Positions 24,520 through 33,181 of a stretch of 64,000 nt of DNA are shown piece by piece; the first letter of the stretch is position 1, and every line of letters begins with the position of its first letter. This DNA is from Streptomyces purpureus. Its GTDB lineage: Bacteria > Actinomycetota > Actinomycetes > Streptomycetales > Streptomycetaceae. The stretch covers positions 1-64,000 of the forward strand of contig NZ_BMQQ01000010.1 in the NCBI RefSeq assembly GCF_014648195.1, read 5' to 3'. A model generated the notes under the pieces. The model was not told where the DNA came from. It worked only from the letters and a program-made list of their open reading frames with translations, and made no database searches. Both the position numbers and the translations under genes were made by a program.

Positions 24520-26679
24520 GTGGCCACGTTCCTCTACAAACTCGGCCGACTGGCCTTCCGGCGCCGCCGGCTCGTCGCCCTCCTCTGGGTCGCGCTGCTC
24601 GCGCTCGCCGGAACCGGCGCCGCCACCGCGCCCGCCGCCACCACCAGCTCCTTCTCCATACCAGGCACGGAGGCCCAGAAGGCCTTCGACCTCCTCGAAC
24701 AGCGCTTCCCGGAGGCCGCCGCCGACGGCGCCACGGCCCGGATCGTCTTCAAGGCCCCGCAAGGCCAGAAGATGACCGACGCGGCCAACAAGGCCAAGGT
24801 CGACAAGACCGTCGCCGAGCTGAAGACCGGCTCCGACCAGATCGCCTCCGTCACCGACCCGTACACCGCCAAGGCCGTCTCCCACGACGGCTCCACCGCG
24901 TACGTCTCCGTCGCGTACAAGGTCAACGGCATGGAGCTGACCGACGCCACCCGCGAGGCGCTTCAGGAGGCCGGGCACCACGCACAGGGCCAGGGGCTCA
25001 CCGTCGAGATCGGCGGTGACGCGCTCCAGGCCATGCCCGAGACCGGCTCCGGCGAGATCATCGGCGTGATCGTGGCCGGCATCGTCCTCGTCATCACCTT
25101 CGGCTCACTGGTCGCCGCCGGACTCCCGCTGCTCACCGCCATCATCGGCGTCGGCATCGGCGTCTCGACGATCACCGCGCTGGCGAGCGTCCTCGACCTC
25201 GGCTCGACGACCTCGACCCTCGCGATGATGATCGGCCTCGCCGTCGGCATCGACTACGCCCTCTTCATCGTCTCCCGCTACCGCGCCGAGCTCGCCGAGG
25301 GCCACGACCGCGAGGAAGCCGCCGGACGGGCCGTCGGCACGGCCGGCTCCGCCGTCGTCTTCGCCGGACTGACCGTCGTCATCGCCCTGGTCGGCCTCGC
25401 CGTCGTCAACATCCCGATGCTCACCAAGATGGGCTTCGCCGCCGCCGGCACGGTCGTGATCGCCGTCCTCATCGCGCTCACCCTCATACCGGCCCTGCTC
25501 GGCTTCGCCGGGACGAAGGTCCTCGGCCGCAAGCAGCGCAAGGGCGGCGAGGCCGGCGACAAGCCCAACGTGGGCACCCGCTGGGCGCGTTTCGTCCTGC
25601 GCCGCCCGGTGGCCGTGCTCCTCGCCGGTGTGCTCGGCCTCGGTGCCATCGCCGTCCCCGCCGCCTCGCTGGAGATGGGCCTGCCCGACGACGGCTCCCA
25701 GCCCACCTCCACCACCCAGCGCCGCGCCTACGACCTGCTCTCCGACGGCTTCGGCCCCGGCTCCAACGGCCCCCTGATCGTCGTCGTCGACGGCGACAAG
25801 GCCGCCGCCGACGCCACGGCCCAGACGATCCAGGGCATCCAGGGGCATGTGTTCGTCAGCCCGCCGACCCTCAACAAGGCCGGCGACACCGCGATGATCA
25901 CGGTCGTCCCCAAGGACCGCCCCTCCTCGGCCGCCACCGAGGAACTGGTCCACGACATCCGCGACGCCGGCGGCGACGACGTCCTGGTCACCGGCGCCAC
26001 GGCGATGAACATCGACTTCTCGCAGAAGATGAACGACGCGCTGCTGCCCTACCTCGCGCTCGTCGTCGGACTCGCCTTCCTGCTCCTGATGGTGGTCTTC
26101 CGCTCGGTCCTGGTCCCGCTCAAGGCCGCGCTCGGCTTCCTGCTGTCGGTGGTCGCCGCGCTCGGCGCGGTCGTCGCGGTCTTCCAGTGGGGCTGGCTCG
26201 GCGACCTGTTCGGCGTCGAGCAGACCGGCCCGATCATGTCGATGATGCCGATCTTCATGGTGGGCGTGGTCTTCGGTCTCGCCATGGATTACGAGGTCTT
26301 CCTGGTCACCCGGATGCGCGAGGCGTACGTCCACGGGGAGCGCCCCGGCGAGGCGATCGTCACCGGCTTCCGCCACGGCGCCCGGGTCGTCACCGCCGCC
26401 GCGGTGATCATGATGGCGGTCTTCGCGGGCTTCATCGGCTCCAGCGAGCAGATGGTGAAGATGATCGGCTTCGGCCTCGCGGTCGCCGTCCTCTTCGACG
26501 CCTTCGTCGTCCGCATGGCGATCGTCCCGGCCGTGCTGGCCCTGCTCGGCCACAAGGCCTGGTGGCTGCCGCGCTGGCTCGACCGCGCGCTGCCCAACGT
26601 GGACGTCGAGGGCGAGGGTCTGCGCGAGCAGCTCGGCGGACCGGCGTCCGAGGACGACCGGGAGCTCGCCAAGGTCTGA
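24520..26679 (+). CDS. MMPL-family RND exporter
   Basis: A 719-residue inner-membrane exporter with the duplicated MMPL architecture: one N-terminal helix, a large external loop, five helices, then the same again. The two conserved proton-relay segments are MMIGLAVGIDYALFIVSRYR (~240-260) and VFGLAMDYEVFLVTRMRE (~585). Such actinobacterial proteins export lipids, pigments or drugs. GTG at 24520 with GGGAG upstream places the first helix at residues 18-36. Control by the adjacent TetR suggests inducible efflux. Followed by a strong terminator. Confidence 0.92.
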   Translation: MATFLYKLGRLAFRRRRLVALLWVALLALAGTGAATAPAATTSSFSIPGTEAQKAFDLLEQRFPEAAADGATARIVFKAPQGQKMTDAANKAKVDKTVAELKTGSDQIASVTDPYTAKAVSHDGSTAYVSVAYKVNGMELTDATREALQEAGHHAQGQGLTVEIGGDALQAMPETGSGEIIGVIVAGIVLVITFGSLVAAGLPLLTAIIGVGIGVSTITALASVLDLGSTTSTLAMMIGLAVGIDYALFIVSRYRAELAEGHDREEAAGRAVGTAGSAVVFAGLTVVIALVGLAVVNIPMLTKMGFAAAGTVVIAVLIALTLIPALLGFAGTKVLGRKQRKGGEAGDKPNVGTRWARFVLRRPVAVLLAGVLGLGAIAVPAASLEMGLPDDGSQPTSTTQRRAYDLLSDGFGPGSNGPLIVVVDGDKAAADATAQTIQGIQGHVFVSPPTLNKAGDTAMITVVPKDRPSSAATEELVHDIRDAGGDDVLVTGATAMNIDFSQKMNDALLPYLALVVGLAFLLLMVVFRSVLVPLKAALGFLLSVVAALGAVVAVFQWGWLGDLFGVEQTGPIMSMMPIFMVGVVFGLAMDYEVFLVTRMREAYVHGERPGEAIVTGFRHGARVVTAAAVIMMAVFAGFIGSSEQMVKMIGFGLAVAVLFDAFVVRMAIVPAVLALLGHKAWWLPRWLDRALPNVDVEGEGLREQLGGPASEDDRELAKV

Positions 26680-26687
26680 GCGTGACC

Positions 26688-26727
26688 GAGGCCGCCACCA
26701 CACCCGGGAGGGTGCGGTGGCGGCCTC
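26688..26727. terminator. hairpin terminator after the MMPL gene
   Basis: An 18-bp stem with one A-C mismatch (GAGGCCGCCACC... against ...GGTGGCGGCCTC) and a GGGA loop, between convergent genes. It may serve both directions. Confidence 0.8.
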
Positions 26728-26742
26728 CGCCGTGTCCATGGC

Positions 26743-27705
26743 TCAGCCGACGGGCACGGTCACCGCCATGCTTTTGATGAGCACGTGATGGTCCGAGTAC
26801 GCGGAGTCGGCCACCGCGCACCAGCGCCGCTCCTGGTTGCTGAAGAGGTAGTCCAGCTTCTTCGTGGTGCCGTCGTACGTGGGCCGGCCGGTCCTCGCCG
26901 TGCCCTCCTGGTCGCACTCCAGCAGCCCGGGCGTGCCCGGACCCCGGCCGTACAGCCCCTCTCCCCAGATGTCGGCGGTGCCCGCGTCCGTCTCCACCGT
27001 CGTGGCGGGGACGGGTGCCTCCGACGCCTTGAGCGTGTCCGGCGCCGGGGTGTTGAAGTCGCCGCCGAGCACCACCTTGGGGAAGGAGGTCGCGATCCGC
27101 TTGATCTCGGCGATCTGCTCCTTGCGCAGGTCGGGCCTGGTCTCGGTGGGCTTCGGCGGAGTCACCACATGCGCGTTGCACAGCCGGACGTCCCACCAGG
27201 TGGCGGTGGCGCAGTGGAACGGCGGGTAGACCGCGTTCCTCGGCTGCGGCAGGTTGTAGGCGGTGGGGTTGGCCAGACCCGCCTTGACGACGATGGCCGT
27301 TCCGGCGACGTTCCCCGGCTCGATGTCGTTGCCGTCCGCGTCCGTCTTGCACGCGCTGAGCTTCGTCGTGCCGTTGGTGTAGGACCAGCGGTACGGCTGG
27401 AAGGACATCTTCCAGCCGGGACTGACCCCGTTCAGGGTGGTCAGCAGGGTGTCCGCGTCGTTCTTGCAGATCTCCTGGAGCAGCGCGGCCTGTACGTAGT
27501 TCTTCTCGACGTGGTACTTGACCACGTCGATCTTCTGCTGCGCCGTGCCCTGCTCCTGGCAGTTCCAGCGCTCGACACCGCACATGTTCCAGCTCATGAC
27601 CTGGAGGTTGCGGACCTCGGTGGTGGTCATCCCGGTCGCGCTCGCGGCCGGCGTCGCGGACAAGGGCAGCAGTGCCGCACCGAGCATGGCGAGGATCTTC
27701 TTCAC
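26743..27705 (-). CDS. secreted endonuclease/exonuclease/phosphatase-fold hydrolase
   Basis: A 320-residue DNase-I-fold protein with a clear signal peptide (MKKILAMLGAALLPLSATPA, cleavage probably at ASA). Motifs: VMSWNMCG, LLQEICKND (Glu), a His-rich strand CNAHVVTPP, VLGGDFNTP (Asp-Asn) and YSDHHVLI (Asp-His). Six Cys residues fit an exported, disulphide-bonded protein. It could be an extracellular nuclease, a CdtB-like enzyme or a phosphodiesterase; substrate cannot be told. GTG start with GGGGGAAA in front. Confidence 0.85.
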   Translation of the reverse strand: MKKILAMLGAALLPLSATPAASATGMTTTEVRNLQVMSWNMCGVERWNCQEQGTAQQKIDVVKYHVEKNYVQAALLQEICKNDADTLLTTLNGVSPGWKMSFQPYRWSYTNGTTKLSACKTDADGNDIEPGNVAGTAIVVKAGLANPTAYNLPQPRNAVYPPFHCATATWWDVRLCNAHVVTPPKPTETRPDLRKEQIAEIKRIATSFPKVVLGGDFNTPAPDTLKASEAPVPATTVETDAGTADIWGEGLYGRGPGTPGLLECDQEGTARTGRPTYDGTTKKLDYLFSNQERRWCAVADSAYSDHHVLIKSMAVTVPVG

Positions 27706-27759
27706 GTTTCCCCCCGGTTGGGACGGTGAACAACCGTCAACTGTCGTGAACGAAGATCA

Positions 27760-28119
27760 CTATGCCTCGATCGGTGCCCTGACGGCATATGTGTGTTTGA
27801 GGAAACGTGTCAGGGCCGAGGTGTCGAACTGCACCACCGCCACCCCGTCCTCCGTGTGGAACTCCACCACCGTCTGCACCCGGCCGCACGGCCAGATGTC
27901 GATGGACTCGCGGTGGGCGGGGGCGCGGAGCCCTGACTCGAGGAGCTCGCGGGGGAAGCTCCACTCGGTGCCGCTGGGGAAGGCGAACCGGACGGCCGCC
28001 GGGTCTGTGCCGGGGTCGTAGCGCAGGGAGACCGGGACGGCCCGGGAGAGGGGGGCGTCGGTGATGATCAGGCCCTTGGCATGCTCTTCGACGGCGGGAC
28101 TCTGGGCGGCGGCGGTCAT
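27760..28119 (-). CDS. SsgA-like sporulation/cell division protein
   Basis: A 119-residue SsgA-like protein (SALP), a family confined to sporulating actinomycetes that steers septum placement and spore-wall maturation. Characteristic stretches are VPVSLRYDPGTDPAAVRFAF, TEWSFPRELLESGL and GVAVVQFDTSALTRFL. ATG at 28119 has GAGGAG 7 bases upstream. It cannot be assigned to a particular SsgA-G member. It is divergent from the metal importer, with ~180 bases between. Confidence 0.88.
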   Translation of the reverse strand: MTAAAQSPAVEEHAKGLIITDAPLSRAVPVSLRYDPGTDPAAVRFAFPSGTEWSFPRELLESGLRAPAHRESIDIWPCGRVQTVVEFHTEDGVAVVQFDTSALTRFLKHTYAVRAPIEA

Positions 28120-28218
28120 CGGCCGACTCCTCAATTTCGTCCTATTTGCCCTCTAATGTGCCACATTCCGGCGGCCGGGGCCTCTCTTATCCCGCTCTTA
28201 TTTGTGACCTCTTTGTTC

Positions 28219-28235
28219 TTGCAACCTCTTTGCAG
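28219..28235 (+). promoter_or_regulatory. Nur box (nickel-responsive operator)
   Basis: TTGCAA-CCTCT-TTGCAG lies 62 bases before the importer start. It agrees at all but the last position with the published Streptomyces Nur consensus tTGCaa-N5-ttGCAA. Nur is the nickel-sensing Fur-family repressor of nickel uptake genes. Confidence 0.7.
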
Positions 28236-28297
28236 AAGGCCCCATCATCGAACGGTTCCGCCCGCACCCCCCGAACCGGCCGAAAGCAGAGCCCGCC

Positions 28298-29326
28298 ATG
28301 CATGTGCCCGACGGATTCATCAACGCTCCCGTCTCCGTCGCCGCCGGCGTCGCCGCCGCGGGCGCCGTGGCCGTCGGCCTCAAGGGCGCCCGCCGGGAGC
28401 TGGACGAGCGGACCGCCCCGCTCGCCGGCCTCGTCGCCGCGTTCATCTTCGCCGTGCAGATGCTGAACTTCCCCGTCGCCGCCGGCACCAGCGGCCACCT
28501 CCTCGGCGGCGCGCTCGCCGCCATCCTCGTGGGGCCGTACACCGGAGTGCTCTGCGTCTCCGTCGTCCTGCTGATGCAGGGCATCCTCTTCGCCGACGGC
28601 GGCCTCACCGCGCTCGGCGTCAACATCACCGTCATGGGCGTCGTCACCGTCGTCGTCTCGTACGCCCTCTTCCGCGGCCTGGTGAAGGTGCTGCCGCGCA
28701 CCCGCCGCTCCCTCACCGCCGCCTCCTTCGCCGCGGCGCTGGTCTCCGTACCGGCCTCGGCCGCCGCCTTCACCCTGCTCTACGCGATCGGCGGCACCAC
28801 GCACGTCCCGGTCGGCAAGGTCCTCACCGCCATGGTCGGCGTCCACGTCCTCATCGGCGTCGGCGAGGCCGTCATCACCATGCTCACCGTCGGAGCCGTC
28901 GTCGCCGTCCGCCCCGACCTCGTGTACGGCGCCCGCGGCCTGAGCGCCCCGCTCAAGCTGCGCGTCGGCGGCGAACTTGTCGACGCCGCCCCCGCCGCCC
29001 AGGCCCCGGCCGCCGCTCGCTCCCCCAAGAAGCTGCTGCTCAGCGGCCTGGCCGCCGCCCTGCTGCTCGCCGGGTTCGTCTCCTTCTACGCCTCCGCCAG
29101 CCCCGACGGCCTGGAGAAGGTCGCCGCCGACCAGGGCATCGACAAGAACGTCGAGGACCACGCCGCTGCCGACTCCCCGCTCGCCGACTACGGCGTCAAG
29201 GGCATCGAGGCCCCGCGCCTCTCCGGCGGGCTCGCGGGCGTGATCGGCGTCGGCGCCACCGTCGTCGTCGGCGGCGGCGTCTTCTGGGCCGTCCGCCGCC
29301 GCCCCGCCGCGCAGGCCTCGGACTGA
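28298..29326 (+). CDS. cbiM: ECF nickel/cobalt importer, CbiM-CbiN fusion (substrate-binding S component)
   Basis: A 342-residue membrane protein. The mature N-terminus MHVPDGFI is the metal-binding CbiM/NikM hallmark (Met1, His2). Six to seven helices fill residues ~10-215. The C-terminal third has one helix, an extracytoplasmic loop with SPDGLEKVAADQGI, and a final helix, which is a CbiN/NikN-like part fused on. The downstream CbiQ and CbiO complete the transporter. The Nur box upstream argues for nickel rather than cobalt, and no cobalamin riboswitch is present. Two bases separate its stop from cbiQ. Confidence 0.92.
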   Translation: MHVPDGFINAPVSVAAGVAAAGAVAVGLKGARRELDERTAPLAGLVAAFIFAVQMLNFPVAAGTSGHLLGGALAAILVGPYTGVLCVSVVLLMQGILFADGGLTALGVNITVMGVVTVVVSYALFRGLVKVLPRTRRSLTAASFAAALVSVPASAAAFTLLYAIGGTTHVPVGKVLTAMVGVHVLIGVGEAVITMLTVGAVVAVRPDLVYGARGLSAPLKLRVGGELVDAAPAAQAPAAARSPKKLLLSGLAAALLLAGFVSFYASASPDGLEKVAADQGIDKNVEDHAAADSPLADYGVKGIEAPRLSGGLAGVIGVGATVVVGGGVFWAVRRRPAAQASD

Positions 29327-29327
29327 C

Positions 29328-30089
29328 GTGGGCGCGGGCCACGCCCACCAGCTCTACCGGCACGGCGACTCGCTCCCGCACCGCCTGCAGCCGCACTGCA
29401 AGCTCGTCGCCGTGCTCGCCTTCGTGCTGGTCGTGGTCTCCACACCGCGCGAGGCGATGTGGGCCTTCGCGCTGTACGCCGCCCTGCTCGCCGCCGTCGC
29501 GGCCCTGGCCCGCATCCCGGCCGGCCTGCTCCTCAAGCGCCTCGCGATCGAGATCCCGTTCGTCGCCTTCGCGCTGCTCATGCCCTTCGTCGTGCCGGGC
29601 GAACAGACCGAGGTCCTCGGCGTCCAGCTCAGCGTCCCCGGCCTGTGGGGCGCCTGGAACGTCCTCGCCAAGGGCACCCTCGGCGTCGCCGCCTCCGTCC
29701 TGCTCGCCGCCACCACCGAGCTGCGCGCCCTGATCCTCGGCCTCCAGCGGCTCAAGCTCCCGCCGCTGCTGGTCCAGATCGCCTCGTTCATGATCCGCTA
29801 CGGCGACGTGATCACCGACGAGATGCGCCGGATGTCGATCGCCCGCCGCTCCCGGGGCTTCGAGGCGAGCGGCGTACGCCACTGGGGCGTCCTCGCCAAG
29901 TCCGCCGGCGCGCTCTTCATCCGGTCGTACGAACGCGGCGAGCGGGTGCACCTGGCGATGGTGAGCCGTGGCTACACCGGGTCGATGCCGGTCATCGACG
30001 ACGTGTCCGCGACCCGTGCCCAGTGGGCGTACGCCGCCGTCCTCCCCTGTGCTGCCCTGCCGATCTGCCTGCTGGGATGGACCCTATGA
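29328..30089 (+). CDS. cbiQ: ECF transporter T component CbiQ
   Basis: A 253-residue membrane coupling protein. The conserved cytoplasmic helices with Ala-Arg-Gly signatures (RRMSIARRSRGFE and MVSRGYTG) contact the ATPase. About five to six helices are visible. GTG start; the stop overlaps the ATPase ATG by 4 bases. It works with CbiM-N and CbiO in the inner membrane. Confidence 0.92.
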   Translation: MGAGHAHQLYRHGDSLPHRLQPHCKLVAVLAFVLVVVSTPREAMWAFALYAALLAAVAALARIPAGLLLKRLAIEIPFVAFALLMPFVVPGEQTEVLGVQLSVPGLWGAWNVLAKGTLGVAASVLLAATTELRALILGLQRLKLPPLLVQIASFMIRYGDVITDEMRRMSIARRSRGFEASGVRHWGVLAKSAGALFIRSYERGERVHLAMVSRGYTGSMPVIDDVSATRAQWAYAAVLPCAALPICLLGWTL

Positions 30090-31084
30090 CCGACCACTCC
30101 GCGCCGACCGACGCACCCACGGCACCCGGCCACGCTGCGGCACCGGACCCCCTCGCCCCGACCGACGCACCCACGGCACCCGGCCACGCTGCGGCACCGG
30201 ACCCCCTCGCCCCGACCGACGCACCCGCGGCACCCGGCCACGCTGCGACACCGGACCCCCTCTCGCCGACCGAGGCACCCGCGACAGCCGACCCCCTTGC
30301 GCCGACCGACGCACCCAACGCGCCCGCGGCGCCCGACTCCCTCGCGGTGCGCGGGCTCGCGTACGCCTATCCCGACGGCTACCAGGCCCTCTTCGGCGTC
30401 GACCTCACCGTCGGCCGCGGCGAACGGGTCGCCCTGCTCGGTCCCAACGGCGCCGGCAAGACCACCCTCGTCCTGCACCTCAACGGCATCCTCACCGGCG
30501 GCGCGGGCACGGTCACCGTCGCCGGTCTGCCCGTCGCCAAGCAGCACCTCGCCGAGATCCGGCGCCGCGTCGGCATCGTCTTCCAGGACCCCGACGACCA
30601 GCTCTTCATGCCCACCGTCCGCGAGGACGTGGCCTTCGGACCGGCCGCCGCCGGACTGCGCGGCGCCGACCTGGACGCCGTCGTGCGCCGCGCGCTGGAG
30701 CGGGTCGGCATGGCCGAGTTCGCCGACCGTCCCCCGCACCACCTCTCCTTCGGCCAGCGGCGCCGGGTCGCCGTCGCGACCGTCCTCGCCACCGAGCCGG
30801 AGATCCTCGTCCTCGACGAGCCCTCCTCCAACCTGGACCCGGCCTCCCGCCGGGAACTCGCCGACGTCCTCCGCTCGCTCGACGTCACCGTCCTGATGGT
30901 CACCCACGACCTGCCGTACGCGCTGGAGCTCTGCCCCCGCTCGGTGATCCTCAGCGACGGCGTGATCGCCGCCGACGGGCGTACGCAGGACGTGCTGAGC
31001 GACCCCGAGCTGATGCGCCGCCACCGCCTGGAGCTGCCGTACGGCTTCGACCCGCGCTCCGTGACCCCGGCCGCCCAGGCCTGA
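30086..31084 (+). CDS. cbiO: ECF transporter ATPase CbiO with repetitive N-terminal extension
   Basis: A 332-residue ABC ATPase. From residue ~88 it is a standard CbiO: Walker A GPNGAGKTT, Q-loop VFQDPDDQLF, signature LSFGQRRR, Walker B ILVLDEP, and the switch His in VTHDLPYA. Residues 1-87 are unusual: 18-residue repeats (APTDAPTAPGHAAAPDPL and variants) encoded by a 54-bp minisatellite. Normal CbiO proteins begin near residue 85, so an internal start is imaginable, but no alternative start with a ribosome site was seen. The overlap with cbiQ supports the long form. Confidence 0.9.
   Translation: MTDHSAPTDAPTAPGHAAAPDPLAPTDAPTAPGHAAAPDPLAPTDAPAAPGHAATPDPLSPTEAPATADPLAPTDAPNAPAAPDSLAVRGLAYAYPDGYQALFGVDLTVGRGERVALLGPNGAGKTTLVLHLNGILTGGAGTVTVAGLPVAKQHLAEIRRRVGIVFQDPDDQLFMPTVREDVAFGPAAAGLRGADLDAVVRRALERVGMAEFADRPPHHLSFGQRRRVAVATVLATEPEILVLDEPSSNLDPASRRELADVLRSLDVTVLMVTHDLPYALELCPRSVILSDGVIAADGRTQDVLSDPELMRRHRLELPYGFDPRSVTPAAQA
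30101..30343 (+). repeat. 54-bp coding minisatellite in cbiO
   Basis: Three near-identical 54-bp units (30101-30154, 30155-30208, 30209-30262) are followed by a 36-bp and a 45-bp degenerate copy. Copies 1 and 2 differ at very few bases, pointing to recent slippage or unequal exchange. Each full unit encodes 18 residues with one His (PGHAA). Confidence 0.9.
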
Positions 31085-31170
31085 ACCACCCCCGGAATCC
31101 GCGCTCAGAAGCTCACGTTGCACCATGGGGTGGCACCGCGAACGGGTGCTGCGGAAAGGGAGCGTGGAGC

Positions 31171-32331
31171 GTGGACGTCCAGGGCACGGTGGCGGCGGGA
31201 TTCGAGCCGGTCAGGGACGCCTTCCTGCGCAACTTCGCCGAGGGCGGCGAGCGCGGCGCGGCCGTAGCCGTCTACCGCCACGGCACCAAGGTGGTCGACC
31301 TCTGGGCCGGCACGCGGGACGTCGACGGCAGCGCCCCCTGGGCCGTGGACACCGCGCAGATCGTCCGCTCCGCCACCAAGGGCGTCGCCGCCGCCGTCCC
31401 GCTGCTCCTGCACCAGCGCGGCCAGCTCGACCTGGACGCCCGTGTCGGCACGTACTGGCCGGAGTTCAAGGCCGCGGGCAAGGAGCGGGTGACCGTACGG
31501 CAGCTGCTGTCCCACCGCGCGGGCCTGCCCGTCCTGGACCGCCCGCTCACCCTCGCCGAGGCGATCGACCCCGAGGCAGCGGGCGCGGCCGTCGCCGCGC
31601 AGGCGCCCGTCTGGGAGCCCGGCACCGACCACGGCTACCACCCGCACACCTTCAGCTGGCTGCTGAGCGGCCTGGTCAAGCGGGTCACCGGCCGCTCCAT
31701 AGGCCGCTGGGTGGCCGAGGAGATCGCCCGCCCCCTGGGCCTCGACCTGTGGATCGGCCTCCCGGCGGACGAGGCCCACCGGGCCGGCCGCGTCGGGCCC
31801 GTCGAGGAGCCCGAGACCCCGCAGGGCCCCGGCCTCAAGCTCCGCCCCAAGCGCGCGGTCACCGAGGCGTACCGCGACCCGGCCTCCCTCACCCGCCGCG
31901 CCTTCGCCGCGATCGACCCCGCGCCCGACGAGAACGACCCCGCCTACCGGGCCGCCGAACTCCCCGGCTCCGCCGGTGTCTCCACCGCCCGCGCCCTGGC
32001 CCGCTTCTACGCGGCCACCATCGGCCCGGTCGACGGCCACCGCCTCTTCGCCCCGGCGACCCTCACCCTCGCCCGTACGGAGGAGTCCACCGGCCCGGAC
32101 CGGATCCTCGTCGTCAACACCCGCTTCGGCCTGGGCTACATGCTGCACAGCACGGCCTCCCCGTTCCTCGCGCCCGGCTCGTTCGGCCACCCGGGCCGCG
32201 GCGGCTCGCTGGGGTTCGCCGACCCGGAGAGCGGGATCGCCTTCGGCTACGTCACCAACGGCATGCGCAAGACGGTCACCGCGGACCCGCGGGCGCAGGC
32301 GCTGGTACGGGCGGTCCGCGCCGCGATCTGA
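31171..32331 (+). CDS. beta-lactamase-fold serine hydrolase (class C / EstB-like)
   Basis: A 386-residue protein of the beta-lactamase/transpeptidase-like superfamily. The catalytic S-x-x-K is SATK near residue 69, the helix LLSHRAGLPVLD is typical, and a Tyr motif occurs in GYHPHTFSWLL. GHPGRGGSLGFADPE occupies the position of the third motif (HxG rather than KTG), as in EstB-type esterases. There is no signal peptide, so a cytoplasmic esterase is more likely than a resistance enzyme. GTG at 31171 is the best start, with AAGGGAG 13 bases ahead. Confidence 0.85.
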   Translation: MDVQGTVAAGFEPVRDAFLRNFAEGGERGAAVAVYRHGTKVVDLWAGTRDVDGSAPWAVDTAQIVRSATKGVAAAVPLLLHQRGQLDLDARVGTYWPEFKAAGKERVTVRQLLSHRAGLPVLDRPLTLAEAIDPEAAGAAVAAQAPVWEPGTDHGYHPHTFSWLLSGLVKRVTGRSIGRWVAEEIARPLGLDLWIGLPADEAHRAGRVGPVEEPETPQGPGLKLRPKRAVTEAYRDPASLTRRAFAAIDPAPDENDPAYRAAELPGSAGVSTARALARFYAATIGPVDGHRLFAPATLTLARTEESTGPDRILVVNTRFGLGYMLHSTASPFLAPGSFGHPGRGGSLGFADPESGIAFGYVTNGMRKTVTADPRAQALVRAVRAAI

Positions 32332-32392
32332 CCGGCCCGACGGGACCGGCGGGGTCTGGTCGGGGCGGTGCGCCCGGCGCCATGATCGCCCC

Positions 32393-33172
32393 ATGAAGCG
32401 TTTCGAGGGGTACGGCGTACTGATCACCGGCGCGGCACGCGGCATCGGCGAGGCGACCGCCCGCAGACTCGCCGCGGAGGGCGGGCGGATCCTGCTGACG
32501 GACATCGACGAGGACGCCGCCGCGCGCACGGCCGAGTCCATCCCCGGGGCGGTCCCGCTGCGCTGCGACGTCGGCGACCGGGCGTCGGTCGAGGCGGCGG
32601 TGGCGTACGCGGCCGACCGCTTCGGCGGCCTCGACGTGCTCGTCAACAACGCCCTCGCGCGCGTCGCGCCGGACGCCGAACGGATCGAGGACGAGAGCGA
32701 CGAGGGCTGGCGGCAGAACCTCGACGTGACCCTCATGGGCGCCTTCCGCTGCGCCCGCGCGGCGATGCCGCTGCTGGCGGCGTCGGGCCGGGGCGCGATC
32801 GTCAACATCGGTTCCGTCAACGCCGAACAGGACTTCGGCAACCACGCCTACAGCGCGGCCAAGGCGGGCCTCGCCTCCTTCACCCGCACCCTGGCGGGCG
32901 ACGCGGCCCCGCGCGGCGTCCGCGTCAACCAGATCAACCCGGGCACGATCGCCACCCGCGCCTGGGACGGCCGCGACGAGGACCTGACCCGCCTCGCGGC
33001 CCACGTCTACCCCCTGCGCCGCGTCGGCACCCCGGACGACATCGCCTCCGCGGTCGCCTTCCTGGCCTCGACGGACGCTTCCTGGATCACCGGCACGACG
33101 TTGCGCGTGGACGGCGGCCTGCTGGCGGTGAACACGGGCTTCGCGTGGGCGATGAGCGGGGATCAGGAGTAG
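32393..33172 (+). CDS. short-chain dehydrogenase/reductase
   Basis: A 259-residue classical SDR: cofactor loop TGAARGIGE, an acidic residue after the second strand (LLTDIDED) suggesting NAD preference, NNALA (variant of NNAG), catalytic Ser in NIGSVN, and YSAAKAG. The C-terminal DGGLLAVNTG matches the usual DGG ending. It is downstream of the serine hydrolase in the same direction. Substrate unknown. Confidence 0.88.
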   Translation: MKRFEGYGVLITGAARGIGEATARRLAAEGGRILLTDIDEDAAARTAESIPGAVPLRCDVGDRASVEAAVAYAADRFGGLDVLVNNALARVAPDAERIEDESDEGWRQNLDVTLMGAFRCARAAMPLLAASGRGAIVNIGSVNAEQDFGNHAYSAAKAGLASFTRTLAGDAAPRGVRVNQINPGTIATRAWDGRDEDLTRLAAHVYPLRRVGTPDDIASAVAFLASTDASWITGTTLRVDGGLLAVNTGFAWAMSGDQE

Positions 33173-33181
33173 CGCGGCCGG

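Noticed and set aside
28120..28297. Cobalamin riboswitch before the CbiM gene
   Set aside because: The ~180-base leader is too short and lacks a B12-box-like sequence; the Nur box explains regulation better.
30101..30343. CRISPR array
   Set aside because: The units are contiguous, lack spacers and keep the reading frame of CbiO; it is a coding minisatellite.
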